Assembly: GCF_002954455.1 (NCBI RefSeq)
Contig: NZ_MSCC01000002.1
Location: forward strand, 897,128-961,127
Source of the DNA: Photobacterium aquimaris
GTDB lineage: Bacteria; Pseudomonadota; Gammaproteobacteria; Enterobacterales; Vibrionaceae
Reading direction: 5' to 3'
Length of the DNA stretch: 64,000 nucleotides
Shown here: piece after piece, positions 45,712-55,060 of the stretch
How the letters are laid out: every line of letters starts with the position of its first letter
How positions within the stretch are numbered: the stretch's first letter is position 1
Position numbers and translations under genes: made by a program
Notes under the pieces: model-generated
Database searches by the model: none
Told to the model about the DNA's origin: nothing
What the model saw: only the letters and a program-made list of their open reading frames with translations

Positions 45712-46296
45712 TCAATGCGTTTGAGACTGCTCATTACTGTCGTTATGAAATACAATTTGTGTCCAACCATTATCGATAAGTTGCTGAGTTTCAAATACAG
45801 TATCCTTATTGATAACTAACGGTGTCGTGTCTTGAGAAAGTGCTAACCAAATATCAGGTTCAGGGCTATTACTGTTGAGAATAACGGATGATGCACCTTG
45901 TTTTTCACGACGAATACCTTGATAAATAGCCCCATTAAGATGCTGCCATTGATGACGGCCTTTTCGCTCCCAGCTCTTATCTTCGATGAAAGGTGCAAGC
46001 CATAATTCAGATAACTCCACCATATTGGGCCAGCGATTTTGATTATCAAATTCACGATTATCTTGATTGATATTACGAATTTCTTCATGAGCAAGGCGTA
46101 ACTCGGCCACCATTGCTAATTCATCATGGCTTAACTCAGTGACGGCGACTTGGTAGGTATCTAGCGGCTGTGATTGGGTTTTATCTTGATGAAAAGGTAA
46201 TAACCCTGCTGCTACTAACAAAATAGTGACGATAATACCGCCAACCCATTTACCTTCTTTGCCACCATTGTCTGACGCTACAGATTGACGGATCAT
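45712..46296 (-). CDS. DUF6162-like membrane-anchored periplasmic protein
   Basis: A 194-aa protein with one N-terminal membrane helix (WVGGIIVTILLVAAGLLPF, about residues 17-35) and a periplasmic domain with conserved aromatics (RWPNMVELSELWLAPF, RHQWQHLNGAIYQGI). From memory it resembles DUF6162 proteins that accompany metal ABC transporters; not verified. The start overlaps the end of the preceding gene as ATGA (46293-46296), showing a single operon. Confidence 0.65.
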   Translation of the reverse strand: MIRQSVASDNGGKEGKWVGGIIVTILLVAAGLLPFHQDKTQSQPLDTYQVAVTELSHDELAMVAELRLAHEEIRNINQDNREFDNQNRWPNMVELSELWLAPFIEDKSWERKGRHQWQHLNGAIYQGIRREKQGASSVILNSNSPEPDIWLALSQDTTPLVINKDTVFETQQLIDNGWTQIVFHNDSNEQSQTH

Positions 46297-46616
46297 TTTT
46301 CGCTAATCTCAACAACATCGACTTCAACAGGGCTTTCATGGCCAGAATCAAACACTAAATAAAAATCAGTATCTGGTTTAGTAAACTCAGCAATTGAGCG
46401 TTTATCGGTGTTTACTTTGGCAATAAGATTATCGTCGTAATCATACATATTAACGTTGTAATCAACTGCTTTGCTGCCATCGCTATAGCCAGTTTCACAA
46501 GCTACTTTGTCACTTTCAAACCAACAGCTCATCAATGGGAAATGCGCTTGAGCTGCAGTTGAAAATAAGCCTAATGTTAATAACGATAACTGAATAACTG
46601 ATGTCTGTTTTGTCAT
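46293..46616 (-). CDS. Small periplasmic protein of the metal-uptake operon
   Basis: A 107-aa protein with signal peptide (MTKQTSVIQLSLLTLGLFS, cleavage after AQA) and a compact beta-rich domain with two cysteines (MSCWFESDKVACETGY) that could form a disulphide. The start at 46616 fits a signal peptide and a GAG site; the longer frame to 46664 does not. No family recognised. It is translationally coupled to the following gene. Confidence 0.65.
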   Translation of the reverse strand: MTKQTSVIQLSLLTLGLFSTAAQAHFPLMSCWFESDKVACETGYSDGSKAVDYNVNMYDYDDNLIAKVNTDKRSIAEFTKPDTDFYLVFDSGHESPVEVDVVEISEK

Positions 46617-46716
46617 AACAATCTCGAACCTGCCCATATTATTGATAACTGTAATAAGTGACATATAAAGGAATAAAACGGCTGCCTTCTATCAGAAAGC
46701 AGCGCGATGGGTAGAC

Positions 46717-47550
46717 TTACTGCAATGATGCTTCAAAGGTGATATGCACATTGACGTTCGCAGTATCAACCATTGGGTTATTGGCAATTTCACCACGGTA
46801 ATTTGCTTTCATGATATAGCGGCCAGCAGTTGTAGGTGTAAAGCTCACCTTGCCATCTTTATCACTTACAACATCAATTTGCTCTTGGTGATTGCGGTAT
46901 AACGTCCCTTCACGGGTCACTTCAGCAACAACCCCTGCTTGCGGCTTACCATTAAAGTAGAATTGAAAAGTAACAGGCTCACCTTCAACGATGTCAGCAG
47001 GATGAGTAATCGGCAGTAATTCTAAATATTTACCAGTAAGTTCCATCGCCTTAGTGCTTGGTTTACCGACAGTGACATAGGTTTCTGCACGGGTATAACC
47101 TACTTGAGTAATAACATCGCGAGATTTTTTAGGTAACACACTATCGCGCTCAACTTTATTGGCTGCAATCCACTTAACGGTATCGCGACGACCAGCTTTA
47201 TATTGCGTGTAATATACAGGCGTTTGATTTACTTGAATTTTATGTGTACCTTGCTCTTCAAAATAGAAGTCAAAAATCGCACGGCGCTTACCACGAATAG
47301 TAAAGTTAGGACGCTCTGTACGACCATCAGGCATCACAACTTCTGCAGTTTCCGTACTTGCTGGCTTATCATAAACAAAGGTACCGTGTGACGCTGTAAC
47401 ATCAAAAGATAACCAATCGCCACCTTCCTTTGATACCGTAAAATGTGACGGTAACACCCAACGCGGATGCGCATTTGCCGATGTGGAAACAGCCAAGCCT
47501 GCAATAACAGCACATGCCAGAGAAAACGCTTTCATTTTATTATTTTTCAT
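46717..47550 (-). CDS. DUF4198-family periplasmic protein
   Basis: The 277-aa protein has a signal peptide ending SANA, then HPRWVLPSHFTVS, the His-containing mature N-terminus typical of DUF4198 proteins (linked to nickel/cobalt or iron uptake loci). A C-terminal carboxypeptidase-regulatory-like domain (PVTFQFYFNGKPQAGVVAEV onward) follows. The start is ATG 47550, 14 nt after the previous stop. Role in metal delivery inferred from neighbours. Confidence 0.8.
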   Translation of the reverse strand: MKNNKMKAFSLACAVIAGLAVSTSANAHPRWVLPSHFTVSKEGGDWLSFDVTASHGTFVYDKPASTETAEVVMPDGRTERPNFTIRGKRRAIFDFYFEEQGTHKIQVNQTPVYYTQYKAGRRDTVKWIAANKVERDSVLPKKSRDVITQVGYTRAETYVTVGKPSTKAMELTGKYLELLPITHPADIVEGEPVTFQFYFNGKPQAGVVAEVTREGTLYRNHQEQIDVVSDKDGKVSFTPTTAGRYIMKANYRGEIANNPMVDTANVNVHITFEASLQ

Positions 47551-47564
47551 AATGTTACTATCAC

Positions 47565-48083
47565 TCAAAGTTTGTAATTAAGTTGAATAGCACCGGTTTC
47601 TTCCGTTGGTGCAATAACATGGCTAAACGCGTTTTCGCCTAGCTCGATTTTTTGACGTAAGTAGTTTCGGCCACCGTGTTCACGTACAACTTCCACATAA
47701 AATGTGTAGTTGCCTTGTTCAACCGGTTGTCCTTTATCATTTAAGCCATCCCACACAAATTTATATTCGCCAGCAGGACGTGTTGCTGATGTAACAGCGT
47801 CAACTAACTCACGATCGTAACGGCCGACTTTGCGCCACCAGCTACGTAAATCTTTCAACCATTCATCTTTACCGACCCACAACTGCACAGTACGTACAGG
47901 TTTGCGGTTAGCATCTTCAACCCATACAGCAACATAAGGACGTGCATACATAGTGGTTTCAATCGCTGGTAGCGTGAAATTCACTTCAAGCTGAGCATTT
48001 TCAGGCACAGGTTTGGCAATCACACTCGCCAATGGTGTTAACAATAACGCGGCTAATAATGGTTTTTTTATGACGTTAAACAT
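47565..48083 (-). CDS. DUF2271 periplasmic protein
   Basis: A 172-aa exported protein (signal peptide ending VIAKP). The DUF2271 domain is recognisable by PYVAVWVEDANRKPVRTVQLW near residue 49, WWRKVGRYDRE near residue 82 and the FVWDGLNDKGQPV block near residue 109, like a FlgD-type Ig-like fold. DUF2271, PepSY and DUF4198 genes occur together in iron-regulated loci. ATG 48083. Confidence 0.83.
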   Translation of the reverse strand: MFNVIKKPLLAALLLTPLASVIAKPVPENAQLEVNFTLPAIETTMYARPYVAVWVEDANRKPVRTVQLWVGKDEWLKDLRSWWRKVGRYDRELVDAVTSATRPAGEYKFVWDGLNDKGQPVEQGNYTFYVEVVREHGGRNYLRQKIELGENAFSHVIAPTEETGAIQLNYKL

Positions 48084-48125
48084 GGTGATAACTAACCTTA
48101 GATAAAATCAACAATCAAATACTGG

Positions 48126-48767
48126 CTATGGCACAGCAAAGATATAAATCAGTAAACTAATTACAGAACCGAGCCCCATCCACTTCAATGAGGTATAGAA
48201 GGTTTTCTTTTTAGGTATTAATAAGCACACGCCGGTTAATACAAACATCACCATCAATACAGCTGTAATATCAATAAACCAGCGCCAAACTTCACCACTA
48301 TTACGCCCCTTATGAAGGTCATTCAGCACTGCAATCACGCCATAATGGGTACTTTCAATAGTGGTTTGCGCTGTGGTCATATCAATAAACACCGTGGCGT
48401 TATAACCAGGGCCTTTATAATCAAGTGAAATTTCACCTTCTAATAATTCATCACCATCAACATCGGTAAAAATATCAATACCAGACGGTGTACCACTTAC
48501 CTCACCATACTTGGCTAAATACGCGATTAATGCTGAACGATTAGGTGCAAACGGCCCTTTATCTGAGCGCAATAACTCTGTCGGTATAATCAATTGCTGC
48601 TCAACCACATTAGGCGCTTGGCTAACAAAAAGATGAGGGCGATTTAAAGTGATTCCAGTAATAGCAAAAAATAACACCACCAGCAGCAGCGCCATTGAAA
48701 TATAAATATGTAAACGGCGTGCCCATAATTGCACTGCCTTATTTTTTAACACCATTACAAACATCAT
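48126..48767 (-). CDS. PepSY-associated transmembrane protein
   Basis: Inner-membrane protein of about 213 aa with PepSY-TM layout: ARRLHIYISMALLLVVLFF (first helix with the typical RRxH), ITGITLNRP, a periplasmic PepSY-like domain, a LNDLHKGRNSGEVWRWFID segment near residue 150 and two C-terminal helices. Relatives are thought to reduce or process ferric siderophores. The start is set at ATG 48767 because the longer frame (to 48824) would run through a Fur-like box; the ribosome site is weak, so 48764 is also possible. First gene of the lower operon. Confidence 0.78.
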   Translation of the reverse strand: MMFVMVLKNKAVQLWARRLHIYISMALLLVVLFFAITGITLNRPHLFVSQAPNVVEQQLIIPTELLRSDKGPFAPNRSALIAYLAKYGEVSGTPSGIDIFTDVDGDELLEGEISLDYKGPGYNATVFIDMTTAQTTIESTHYGVIAVLNDLHKGRNSGEVWRWFIDITAVLMVMFVLTGVCLLIPKKKTFYTSLKWMGLGSVISLLIYIFAVP

Positions 48768-48781
48768 GTATAAGGAACTGG

Positions 48782-48812
48782 AATAATGATAATTTAATTG
48801 ATAATCGTTCTT
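48782..48812. promoter_or_regulatory. Tandem Fur-like boxes before the PepSY gene
   Basis: ATAATGATAAT at 48783-48793 and TGATAATCGTT at 48799-48809 each match much of the 19-bp Fur consensus (11-12 of 19). They are just upstream of the chosen start. Binding is inferred. Confidence 0.6.
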
Positions 48813-48906
48813 ATTGGCATTCAATTTACATTGTTTACGTTGGTTAGAAACGAGTTACGAAAATGCGAGGTGCGAGGTGCGACAATAATAGTAATTATAA
48901 AATATA

Positions 48907-48934
48907 AACCCTTAATAAAATATTATTAGGGGTT
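48907..48934 (-). terminator. Terminator after eptA
   Basis: On the minus strand AACCCCTAATAATATT pairs imperfectly with TTATTAAGGGTT, followed by T-rich sequence, between eptA and the PepSY operon. A GCGAGGT direct duplication lies just upstream of it at about 48866-48880. Confidence 0.6.
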
Positions 48935-48965
48935 ATTTATCAGCTTTAGTGTTGTTCCATGATAT

Positions 48966-50616
48966 CTAATAACTACGACATTGCTTAAATAGATCTTGCT
49001 GAGGTTTATAAACGGAGGTTTTTACATTCATAATGCCTAGCATAGAACTAAACACATTATCTTGTGAGTAATCCCCTCTCTCAGCATTATTGGCTATATT
49101 TTCAAGACAATGGAGGTTTAGACCTCGATCTTGTATGAATGATTTGGAAAACCACATCATCATAGGAACAGTAGTTTGATATTTAGGCGCTAAGCTGTAA
49201 GGAGTGCCGTGTAAATAGAGTCCATCCTCACCTAACGATTCACCATGATCTGAAATATAAAATAAGGCTGTATTGTATTTATCACTGTAGCTTTTTAACT
49301 TATGAATCAATTGGCTAATCATATAATCAGTGTATAAAATAGTATTATCATAACTGTTAACTATTTGTTCTTGTGTGCAGTTTTCAATATCCGCTCGTTG
49401 GCAGTCTGGTTTAAAGAATGCGTGATCTTTAGGGTAACGTTTATAATATGTGGGCCCATGACTTCCCATAATATGTAGCGTAATAAACTTATTCCCTTTC
49501 ATATTCGCTACATCTTGATCAAAGTTTTCTAATAACGCCATATCAAGGCATGATTCGCCATCGCATAAAGGATTGGTAGCGCTATGACTTAAGGTTATTT
49601 TTTGAATACGATCGCCAGCACCTTTATCACCACCATCATTTTCTTTCCACAACATAGAAATACCTGCGCGATGTAGAATATCAATGAATGTATCTTGATT
49701 ATAAGCGATTTCTTTTTTGTAATTACGACGATCCATTGCCGAGAACATACAAGGAACCGATACAGCTGTAGCAGTACCACACGATGAAACATTTTTAAAT
49801 GAAATCATATCATCAGGCTGAGTATATCGGTTTGTTGGACGAGGATAACCATTAGCTTGATAATTTTGGGAACGCGCGGTCTCCCCTAAAACAAATACAA
49901 ATAAGGTCGGCTTACCGTTTGATGTTGCCGTAGTAACCAATTTAGCATCAGTACCAATTTCTTGGTAAGCAATCGGCTTCATGAAATAGGTTATATCAAT
50001 ATATTTAATAGCTGTATATACATAAGATGGATTGATTACACGATTAAGATATTTATTGTTACGACCAACAGACGCATAATCTTTATAGAAAAAAGCTGCA
50101 ATTAAGAAAATAACAATAATAGAAGCAATAATAGATATTGCCTTATATATTATAAAATTCTTAATAAAAGATTGTTTTTTTACTTTTACACTGATGATAT
50201 ATAAACAAGGAATAACACCAAAAATGGTAATAGTGATAAGACCAGATAGGCTAAAATATGATGATGCTTCACCACTGTTAGTCTCAACAATATTTTCAAT
50301 CATACCATAATCAAAAATAACGCCATAATGGTATGAAGCATAAGCGGTAATAGCTGAAACAAAGGTTAAAATACCAAATAAAACACGTCCAAAATATGGC
50401 CATGCAAAAAGTTGAAAAATAATATTAAGTGCTGCAATGAGAAATATAGGTAATGATATTATAAACCCTACATTCACCATTTCTAATTTTGATAGTATTT
50501 CATAAAATGTTTGCCATAATGGGATATTTAAAATAAGACCAAAATATAAAGCAATATAAAAAATTAAAATATTATAATTTATTTCTTCGTTGAAAAAAAA
50601 AGGAAGAACACTTCAT
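48966..50616 (-). pseudogene. eptA: Lipid A phosphoethanolamine transferase EptA, out of frame at a poly-A tract (phase-variable candidate)
   Basis: Adds phosphoethanolamine to lipid A phosphates in the inner membrane, lowering polymyxin binding. The main frame (50480-48966, 504 aa) aligns with E. coli EptA from about its residue 43 onward: ALFYKDYAS-like AAFFYKDYASVGRNNKYL, VLGETARSQNY near residue 200, nucleophile Thr in SSCGTATAVSVPCMFS, GSHGPTYYKRYP and ISDHGESLGEDGLYLHG. The missing first helix is encoded just upstream (NYNILIFYIALYFGLILN) in the same frame, but the only ATG, at 50616, is one base off: the nine A at 50593-50601 would need to be eight. With eight the protein would be about 549 aa, as in E. 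coli (547). Confidence 0.9.
50593..50601. repeat. Poly-A(9) tract in the eptA 5' coding region
   Basis: Nine A on the plus strand (T on the coding strand), five codons after the putative ATG 50616. Length 8 would restore the EptA frame; 9 gives a stop after 14 codons. Confidence 0.9.
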
Positions 50617-50855
50617 TTATTTAACCTAAAATAATAATATAACTCAATAGCACGTTTTAGATGCATAAGTATACTTCTAAAATAAAACATATTAAATACC
50701 CTTATCGTCTTACTAATGATTTTTAAGTATTAAATTTCAACTTACAATAATATTTTTATTGCTATCATATGATTTTTAATCACGTCCAAAGCACCACGAT
50801 AAATACTTACTAAAAGTCATATTGTTATTTTATTTTTTTACATTCTTAAAAATAA
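50617..50855. other. eptA upstream region
   Basis: 239 bp, very AT-rich. It holds the presumed eptA promoter and a TAGGTT ribosome site. No PhoP or PmrA box could be recognised with confidence. Confidence 0.4.
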
Positions 50856-50883
50856 GAAAGGCGAGCTCAATGGCTCGCCTTTC
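50856..50883 (-). terminator. Terminator of the TonB2 operon
   Basis: GAAAGGCGAGC and its exact complement with a 6-nt loop, followed on the minus strand by TTATTTTT, 38 bp after the TPR gene. Confidence 0.9.
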
Positions 50884-50920
50884 AGACAACTAACAATATA
50901 TCCAATAATTACTCTATTAG

Positions 50921-52108
50921 TTAAGCACTTGCATCCATCTTACGCATTTGAGCTAAATATTTAACCCAACTTTTCGCAGCAGAAGAAGGCTTAATATTAT
51001 CGGCTTGCTTCGCATGAATAATCGCTTGTTCGAGATTATTCATTTTGTAATAAACCCGTACTTTAGCTAATTCCACTTCTGCACGTTTATCTTTACGCTT
51101 AACGCGATCTAACTCAATCAAAGCTTGTTTATAATCGCCTTCTTGAACTAATAATTGTGCTAATTGCCACCGATAATGATTATCTTTGGCTGCAACTTTG
51201 CTCCATAGCTTGATCGCTTTATTCCACTCGCGTGCCATTTGCCAATAGTTTGCTTGCTCTATCAATAATGTCTTGTCGCTATTTGCATCCTTCAACACAG
51301 CAATTTGTTCAGCTGCCCGTTCTGGAATGCCTTGTTGAGCATACAATTGGGCCAATACTTTAAGATCTTGCTGACTCAGTGCAACACCTTGATACTTAGC
51401 AAGCTTTAATGTCGCTAATGCATCGGCATTTTTCCCGGTACGCATCTGAATGCTTGCTAATTGCTGCCACCAAATTAACTTATTTGGTTCTAATGCAATT
51501 AAACGATTTAGCGTTGCCGAAGCTCCTTGCCAATGTTTCAATTGAAGCTGTGCACCTAGCTTAATTGATAATGGTGACATGCTATCTTTAACACGATAAC
51601 CGTCATAACGCTTCATTGCGGTAAGCACTTGTTGCCATTGTGATTGCTGATAATGCGCTTGCGCAATGCGTAACCACAATTCAGAACCTTTTTGCTTAGC
51701 CGGAATATTTTTAGTTAACTTATAATAATGCGGTAATGCTTGGCTGTATTTGGCCTCTGAAAGCAGAATATCGGCCAACATTCGCTCTGTTGTCCAAGCT
51801 TGATCATCTTTCAACAAACCACTGTTTACTGCTTTTGTTAGCAATTTCACTGCTTGTGATGTTTTACCTTGTTGCCAATAAAACACCCCTAACATACGCT
51901 GAACATAGGCTTTATCATACGCAGCACTTGGGTTCATTTCAGCTAAGATAGCGATAGCTTGATCAAGCTTATCATTTAATTGTAAGTTATTGGCGCGCTG
52001 TACCTTATTAGCCGTTGCTTGTGATAACTGACCACCACTTGCATAAGCATAAGATAATGGCAGTGAGGCCGATAAGGTTAACGCGATAATAAAAGCGATC
52101 TTTTTCAT
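50921..52108 (-). CDS. TPR-repeat periplasmic protein of the TonB2 operon
   Basis: A 395-aa protein with a signal peptide ending YAYAS and about eight TPR-like helix pairs (for example AYVQRMLGVFYWQQGKTSQA, LWLRIAQAHYQQSQWQQVL, ADALATLKLAKYQGVALS). Last gene of the DUF3450-ttpC-exbB2-exbD2-tonB2 set, as in Vibrio, where a TPR protein is regularly found; its exact role is unknown. The start overlaps the tonB2 stop as TAATG. Confidence 0.88.
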   Translation of the reverse strand: MKKIAFIIALTLSASLPLSYAYASGGQLSQATANKVQRANNLQLNDKLDQAIAILAEMNPSAAYDKAYVQRMLGVFYWQQGKTSQAVKLLTKAVNSGLLKDDQAWTTERMLADILLSEAKYSQALPHYYKLTKNIPAKQKGSELWLRIAQAHYQQSQWQQVLTAMKRYDGYRVKDSMSPLSIKLGAQLQLKHWQGASATLNRLIALEPNKLIWWQQLASIQMRTGKNADALATLKLAKYQGVALSQQDLKVLAQLYAQQGIPERAAEQIAVLKDANSDKTLLIEQANYWQMAREWNKAIKLWSKVAAKDNHYRWQLAQLLVQEGDYKQALIELDRVKRKDKRAEVELAKVRVYYKMNNLEQAIIHAKQADNIKPSSAAKSWVKYLAQMRKMDASA

Positions 52109-52758
52109 TATTGATTCAACCTAAATTCAAGACGTACTGTCTGCCCTTGCTGCGCCATTGCAGTACCATTAACAACTTGTGGTTGGTATTTCCACTTACG
52201 TAACGCACGAATCGCTTCTTTATCAAATAAACGTCGTGGTTTAGCATCCATAACAGCAATATCAATCGGCCTACCTTGAGTATCAATGGTGAATTTAAGC
52301 ACCACATAACCTTCTTTACCCTGACGCAAAGCTCGCGAAGGATAACGTGGTTCAACCCGATAAAGTGGCATAGCTTGTTGCGATTTACCTAAACCATTTC
52401 CGATCGCTGCGGCGCTACTAAAATCAGTAAATTTAGGCGCATTAACCGCTAGACCGTGAATCGATGTATCCAAATCCAAACTTGGAATTGATGCCATCGG
52501 CATTGCAGTTGATGTTGCTGCTTGTGACTGTGATGGTTGCGCTTCAGGTGGTGGCGTCGGTGTTTCTGGTGGCGGTGGAGCAACACGCTGACGACGTTGT
52601 GGCGCTTGCTCGTGTTCTACCATCACCATATTAAACGCTAACGGCGGCGCATTATCTTGTGGTTGATGATTACCGTTATCCACCATCCATGCCATTAGCG
52701 TAAACAAACCTAAAGCCATCGCCAGCGCCAATGGCAATGCCATCAATATGCGCATCAT
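52108..52758 (-). CDS. tonB2: TonB2 energy-transducing protein
   Basis: A 216-aa TonB of the short Vibrio type: an N-terminal anchor helix (MALPLALAMALGLFTLMAWM), a Pro-rich spacer (APPPPETPTPPPEAQP near residue 60) and a C-terminal TonB domain (VEPRYPSRALRQGKEGYVVL near residue 135, ending RLEFRLNQ). It carries proton-motive energy to outer-membrane receptors. The short spacer fits TonB2 rather than TonB1. Overlaps exbD2 by one base. Confidence 0.92.
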   Translation of the reverse strand: MMRILMALPLALAMALGLFTLMAWMVDNGNHQPQDNAPPLAFNMVMVEHEQAPQRRQRVAPPPPETPTPPPEAQPSQSQAATSTAMPMASIPSLDLDTSIHGLAVNAPKFTDFSSAAAIGNGLGKSQQAMPLYRVEPRYPSRALRQGKEGYVVLKFTIDTQGRPIDIAVMDAKPRRLFDKEAIRALRKWKYQPQVVNGTAMAQQGQTVRLEFRLNQ

Positions 52759-53162
52759 TAGTTTTTCTCCGCCGCCAGAGCTATATTCTTCACCCCTGCA
52801 CCTTTTGCAGCGTCCATTACTTTAACAACCGTACCGTTATAAGCATGTTCATCAGCTTGGATCACTAAGGCTGCATCAGGCTGTTCGGTTAGCATATGTT
52901 CAAGTGTTGCCTGCACACGTTCAGCATCAACCACTCGCTTATCAATATAGATATCATTTGCTGCGGTGATCGCCACAAAAATACCAGCATCTTTTTGACT
53001 AACAACATGGCTTGCTTGAGGGCGGTTAACTTCTACTCCAGATTCACGTACAAAAGAACTAGTCACAATAAAGAAAATCAACATGATAAAAACGATATCT
53101 AACATCGAGGTTAAATCTATTTGTGCATCTTCACGCACTGACGAGCGACGACTGAGTCTCAT
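52758..53162 (-). CDS. exbD2: ExbD2 biopolymer transport protein
   Basis: A 134-aa protein with one N-terminal helix bearing the essential Asp (IDLTSMLDIVFIMLIFFIVT, residues 16-35) and a periplasmic domain. Partner of ExbB2 in the proton channel. Its first codons overlap the end of exbB2 by four bases. Confidence 0.93.
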   Translation of the reverse strand: MRLSRRSSVREDAQIDLTSMLDIVFIMLIFFIVTSSFVRESGVEVNRPQASHVVSQKDAGIFVAITAANDIYIDKRVVDAERVQATLEHMLTEQPDAALVIQADEHAYNGTVVKVMDAAKGAGVKNIALAAEKN

Positions 53163-53692
53163 TGCTGACTCCTTAATGATTTTTCTAATTTCAACTCACG
53201 CATTTGGCACGCTTTTGCCAATCGAGCATGAATAAACATCCCTGCTAATGCGGCTACCATACCCGCCATAGTCGGTAATGTCGCCAGTGATATCCCTGAC
53301 GCCATTAATCGAGGTTGGCTACTGCCTTGGGTTGCCATAACATCAAACACAGAGATCATACCTGTCACAGTACCAAGCAATCCTAGCATTGGACAAATAG
53401 CCACTAACACTTTAATAAAATTAAGGTTTTTGTTTAATGCTATTTTTGCATCAGCTAACCAGCCATCACGAATAGCATGGGCATACCACGATTGATGATC
53501 AGCACGTGCTGCCCATAATGCTATCCAGTGTTGTCGCTGCTGTGGAAAGTAAAATGCAAGGTAAATAACTCGCTCAAAGACTAATAACCACAACACAGCA
53601 ACAACCGCAGCTAACCACCACAGGATCACACCGCCTTGCGCCATAAAATGCGACAGTGAAAACCACCAGCTTTGTAATATGCTGCTATCCAT
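53159..53692 (-). CDS. exbB2: ExbB2 proton-channel protein
   Basis: A 177-aa MotA/TolQ/ExbB protein with three helices; the family core ICPMLGLLGTVTGMISVFDVM is at about residues 92-112, and SLATLPTMAGMVAALAGMF follows. It pairs with ExbD2 and TonB2. It starts at the stop of ttpC (one-base overlap). Confidence 0.92.
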   Translation of the reverse strand: MDSSILQSWWFSLSHFMAQGGVILWWLAAVVAVLWLLVFERVIYLAFYFPQQRQHWIALWAARADHQSWYAHAIRDGWLADAKIALNKNLNFIKVLVAICPMLGLLGTVTGMISVFDVMATQGSSQPRLMASGISLATLPTMAGMVAALAGMFIHARLAKACQMRELKLEKSLRSQQ

Positions 53693-55059
53693 TAGGCTGC
53701 CTGTTCAGTTGTCATGCCAGAATTCTTGATACCATTGTTATCATTTTTTTCGGCTTGTTCCGCTACTAAGCTAATGCCCTGCTTTTCAAGGATCATACGA
53801 ATATTTTCAGCTTGAGAACTTAAAATATTATGCGCCAGTAACAGTGGCATTGCCGCAACTAAGCCTAACACTGTGGTAACCAATGCCATTGAAATACCAC
53901 CGGCCATCACTTTAGGATCACCATTACCAAACTGAGTGATCACTTGGAAAGTTTCTATCATACCGGTAACTGTACCCAACAGGCCTAGCATCGGTGCCAA
54001 AGCTGCAAACAGTTTTAGCATTGATAAGCCTTTCTCTAGCCCTTGTTGCTCATCCACAATCGCTTCTAACAAACGCAGTTCTAACGCTTCAACACTGCGG
54101 CTTTGCTCTTTGTTATATACCGCAAGAACACGGCCTAAAGGGTTATTACCAGGCTTAGATGGTTGCTTCAATTGCGCTTTAATCTGTTGACGAATCAGCA
54201 CCAATTTTGTGCCACGGAAAATCGCAATACCGGCACCAATAGCAAGCAACAATAGGATCACTTTACCTACAGCACCACCGGCTTGTAGGCGATCCATTAA
54301 CGTCGGAGACTGTGCTAATTGCTCTAGCATCACTCCACGCGAAGGATCAACGACTAGCATTTGATTACCTGTTGATACAAGCTGATCGTAATTTGCCAAT
54401 GTCGGTGCATGTTCAGGTTGCTGTAAATACGCCATAGCAACATGTTGACTGCCGTCCCAACGTAAATAACCGTTGTCGCCCACTAAACCGATGCTACCTA
54501 AACGTAATGCTTCAACGTTACTTTGCTCACCATCACCATTAATATATGGCACGCTTACTTTGGCAATTTGGCCACTAGCAACAATCTGATCTGTCATTGC
54601 TTGCCATAAGCCTTGTAGCTGTACCATTGATGGTAATGCTTTAGCGGCAACAATGTCATTTACAACGGCATTATCTTGGCTGTTATCAATCGCTGTTACG
54701 GCATGTTGCTGTTCAGATTGAACTTCTTTAGCGGTTTGACGCACTACGCCAAATAGCTCGCCTAAGCTGCCACTTTCTAAACGTAATTGTTGCTCTAGCG
54801 TTGATAAATGTTGTTCGTTAGTACTAAAGGTTGTACTTAATACCTCAGTGGCGGCTTTGAGCTTATTACGCTCAGCCACTAATGCATCATATTGTGCTTT
54901 CACCGTTTGCTGAGTATGGTTAAAACCCGCTTCACGCTGAATATTATGCTGTGTTTGCTGCTTTTGTTCTTGTTGTGCTTGTTTTACCACCGATTCTGCA
55001 TTCACGGCAAATGGCATACTTGCGACACAAAGGGCAGCAACTAACGCTTTTAATTTCAT
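53692..55059 (-). CDS. ttpC: TtpC, TonB2-associated ExbB-like protein
   Basis: The 455-aa protein begins with a signal peptide (cleaved near VNA-ES), then a periplasmic coiled-coil (about residues 25-130, Gln/Glu-rich), and ends in a three-helix TolQ/ExbB domain (LAPMLGLLGTVTGMIETFQVI near residue 360). In Vibrio, TtpC is required in addition to ExbB2 for TonB2-dependent siderophore uptake. One base separates it from the DUF3450 gene. Confidence 0.92.
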   Translation of the reverse strand: MKLKALVAALCVASMPFAVNAESVVKQAQQEQKQQTQHNIQREAGFNHTQQTVKAQYDALVAERNKLKAATEVLSTTFSTNEQHLSTLEQQLRLESGSLGELFGVVRQTAKEVQSEQQHAVTAIDNSQDNAVVNDIVAAKALPSMVQLQGLWQAMTDQIVASGQIAKVSVPYINGDGEQSNVEALRLGSIGLVGDNGYLRWDGSQHVAMAYLQQPEHAPTLANYDQLVSTGNQMLVVDPSRGVMLEQLAQSPTLMDRLQAGGAVGKVILLLLAIGAGIAIFRGTKLVLIRQQIKAQLKQPSKPGNNPLGRVLAVYNKEQSRSVEALELRLLEAIVDEQQGLEKGLSMLKLFAALAPMLGLLGTVTGMIETFQVITQFGNGDPKVMAGGISMALVTTVLGLVAAMPLLLAHNILSSQAENIRMILEKQGISLVAEQAEKNDNNGIKNSGMTTEQAA

Positions 55060-55060
55060 G

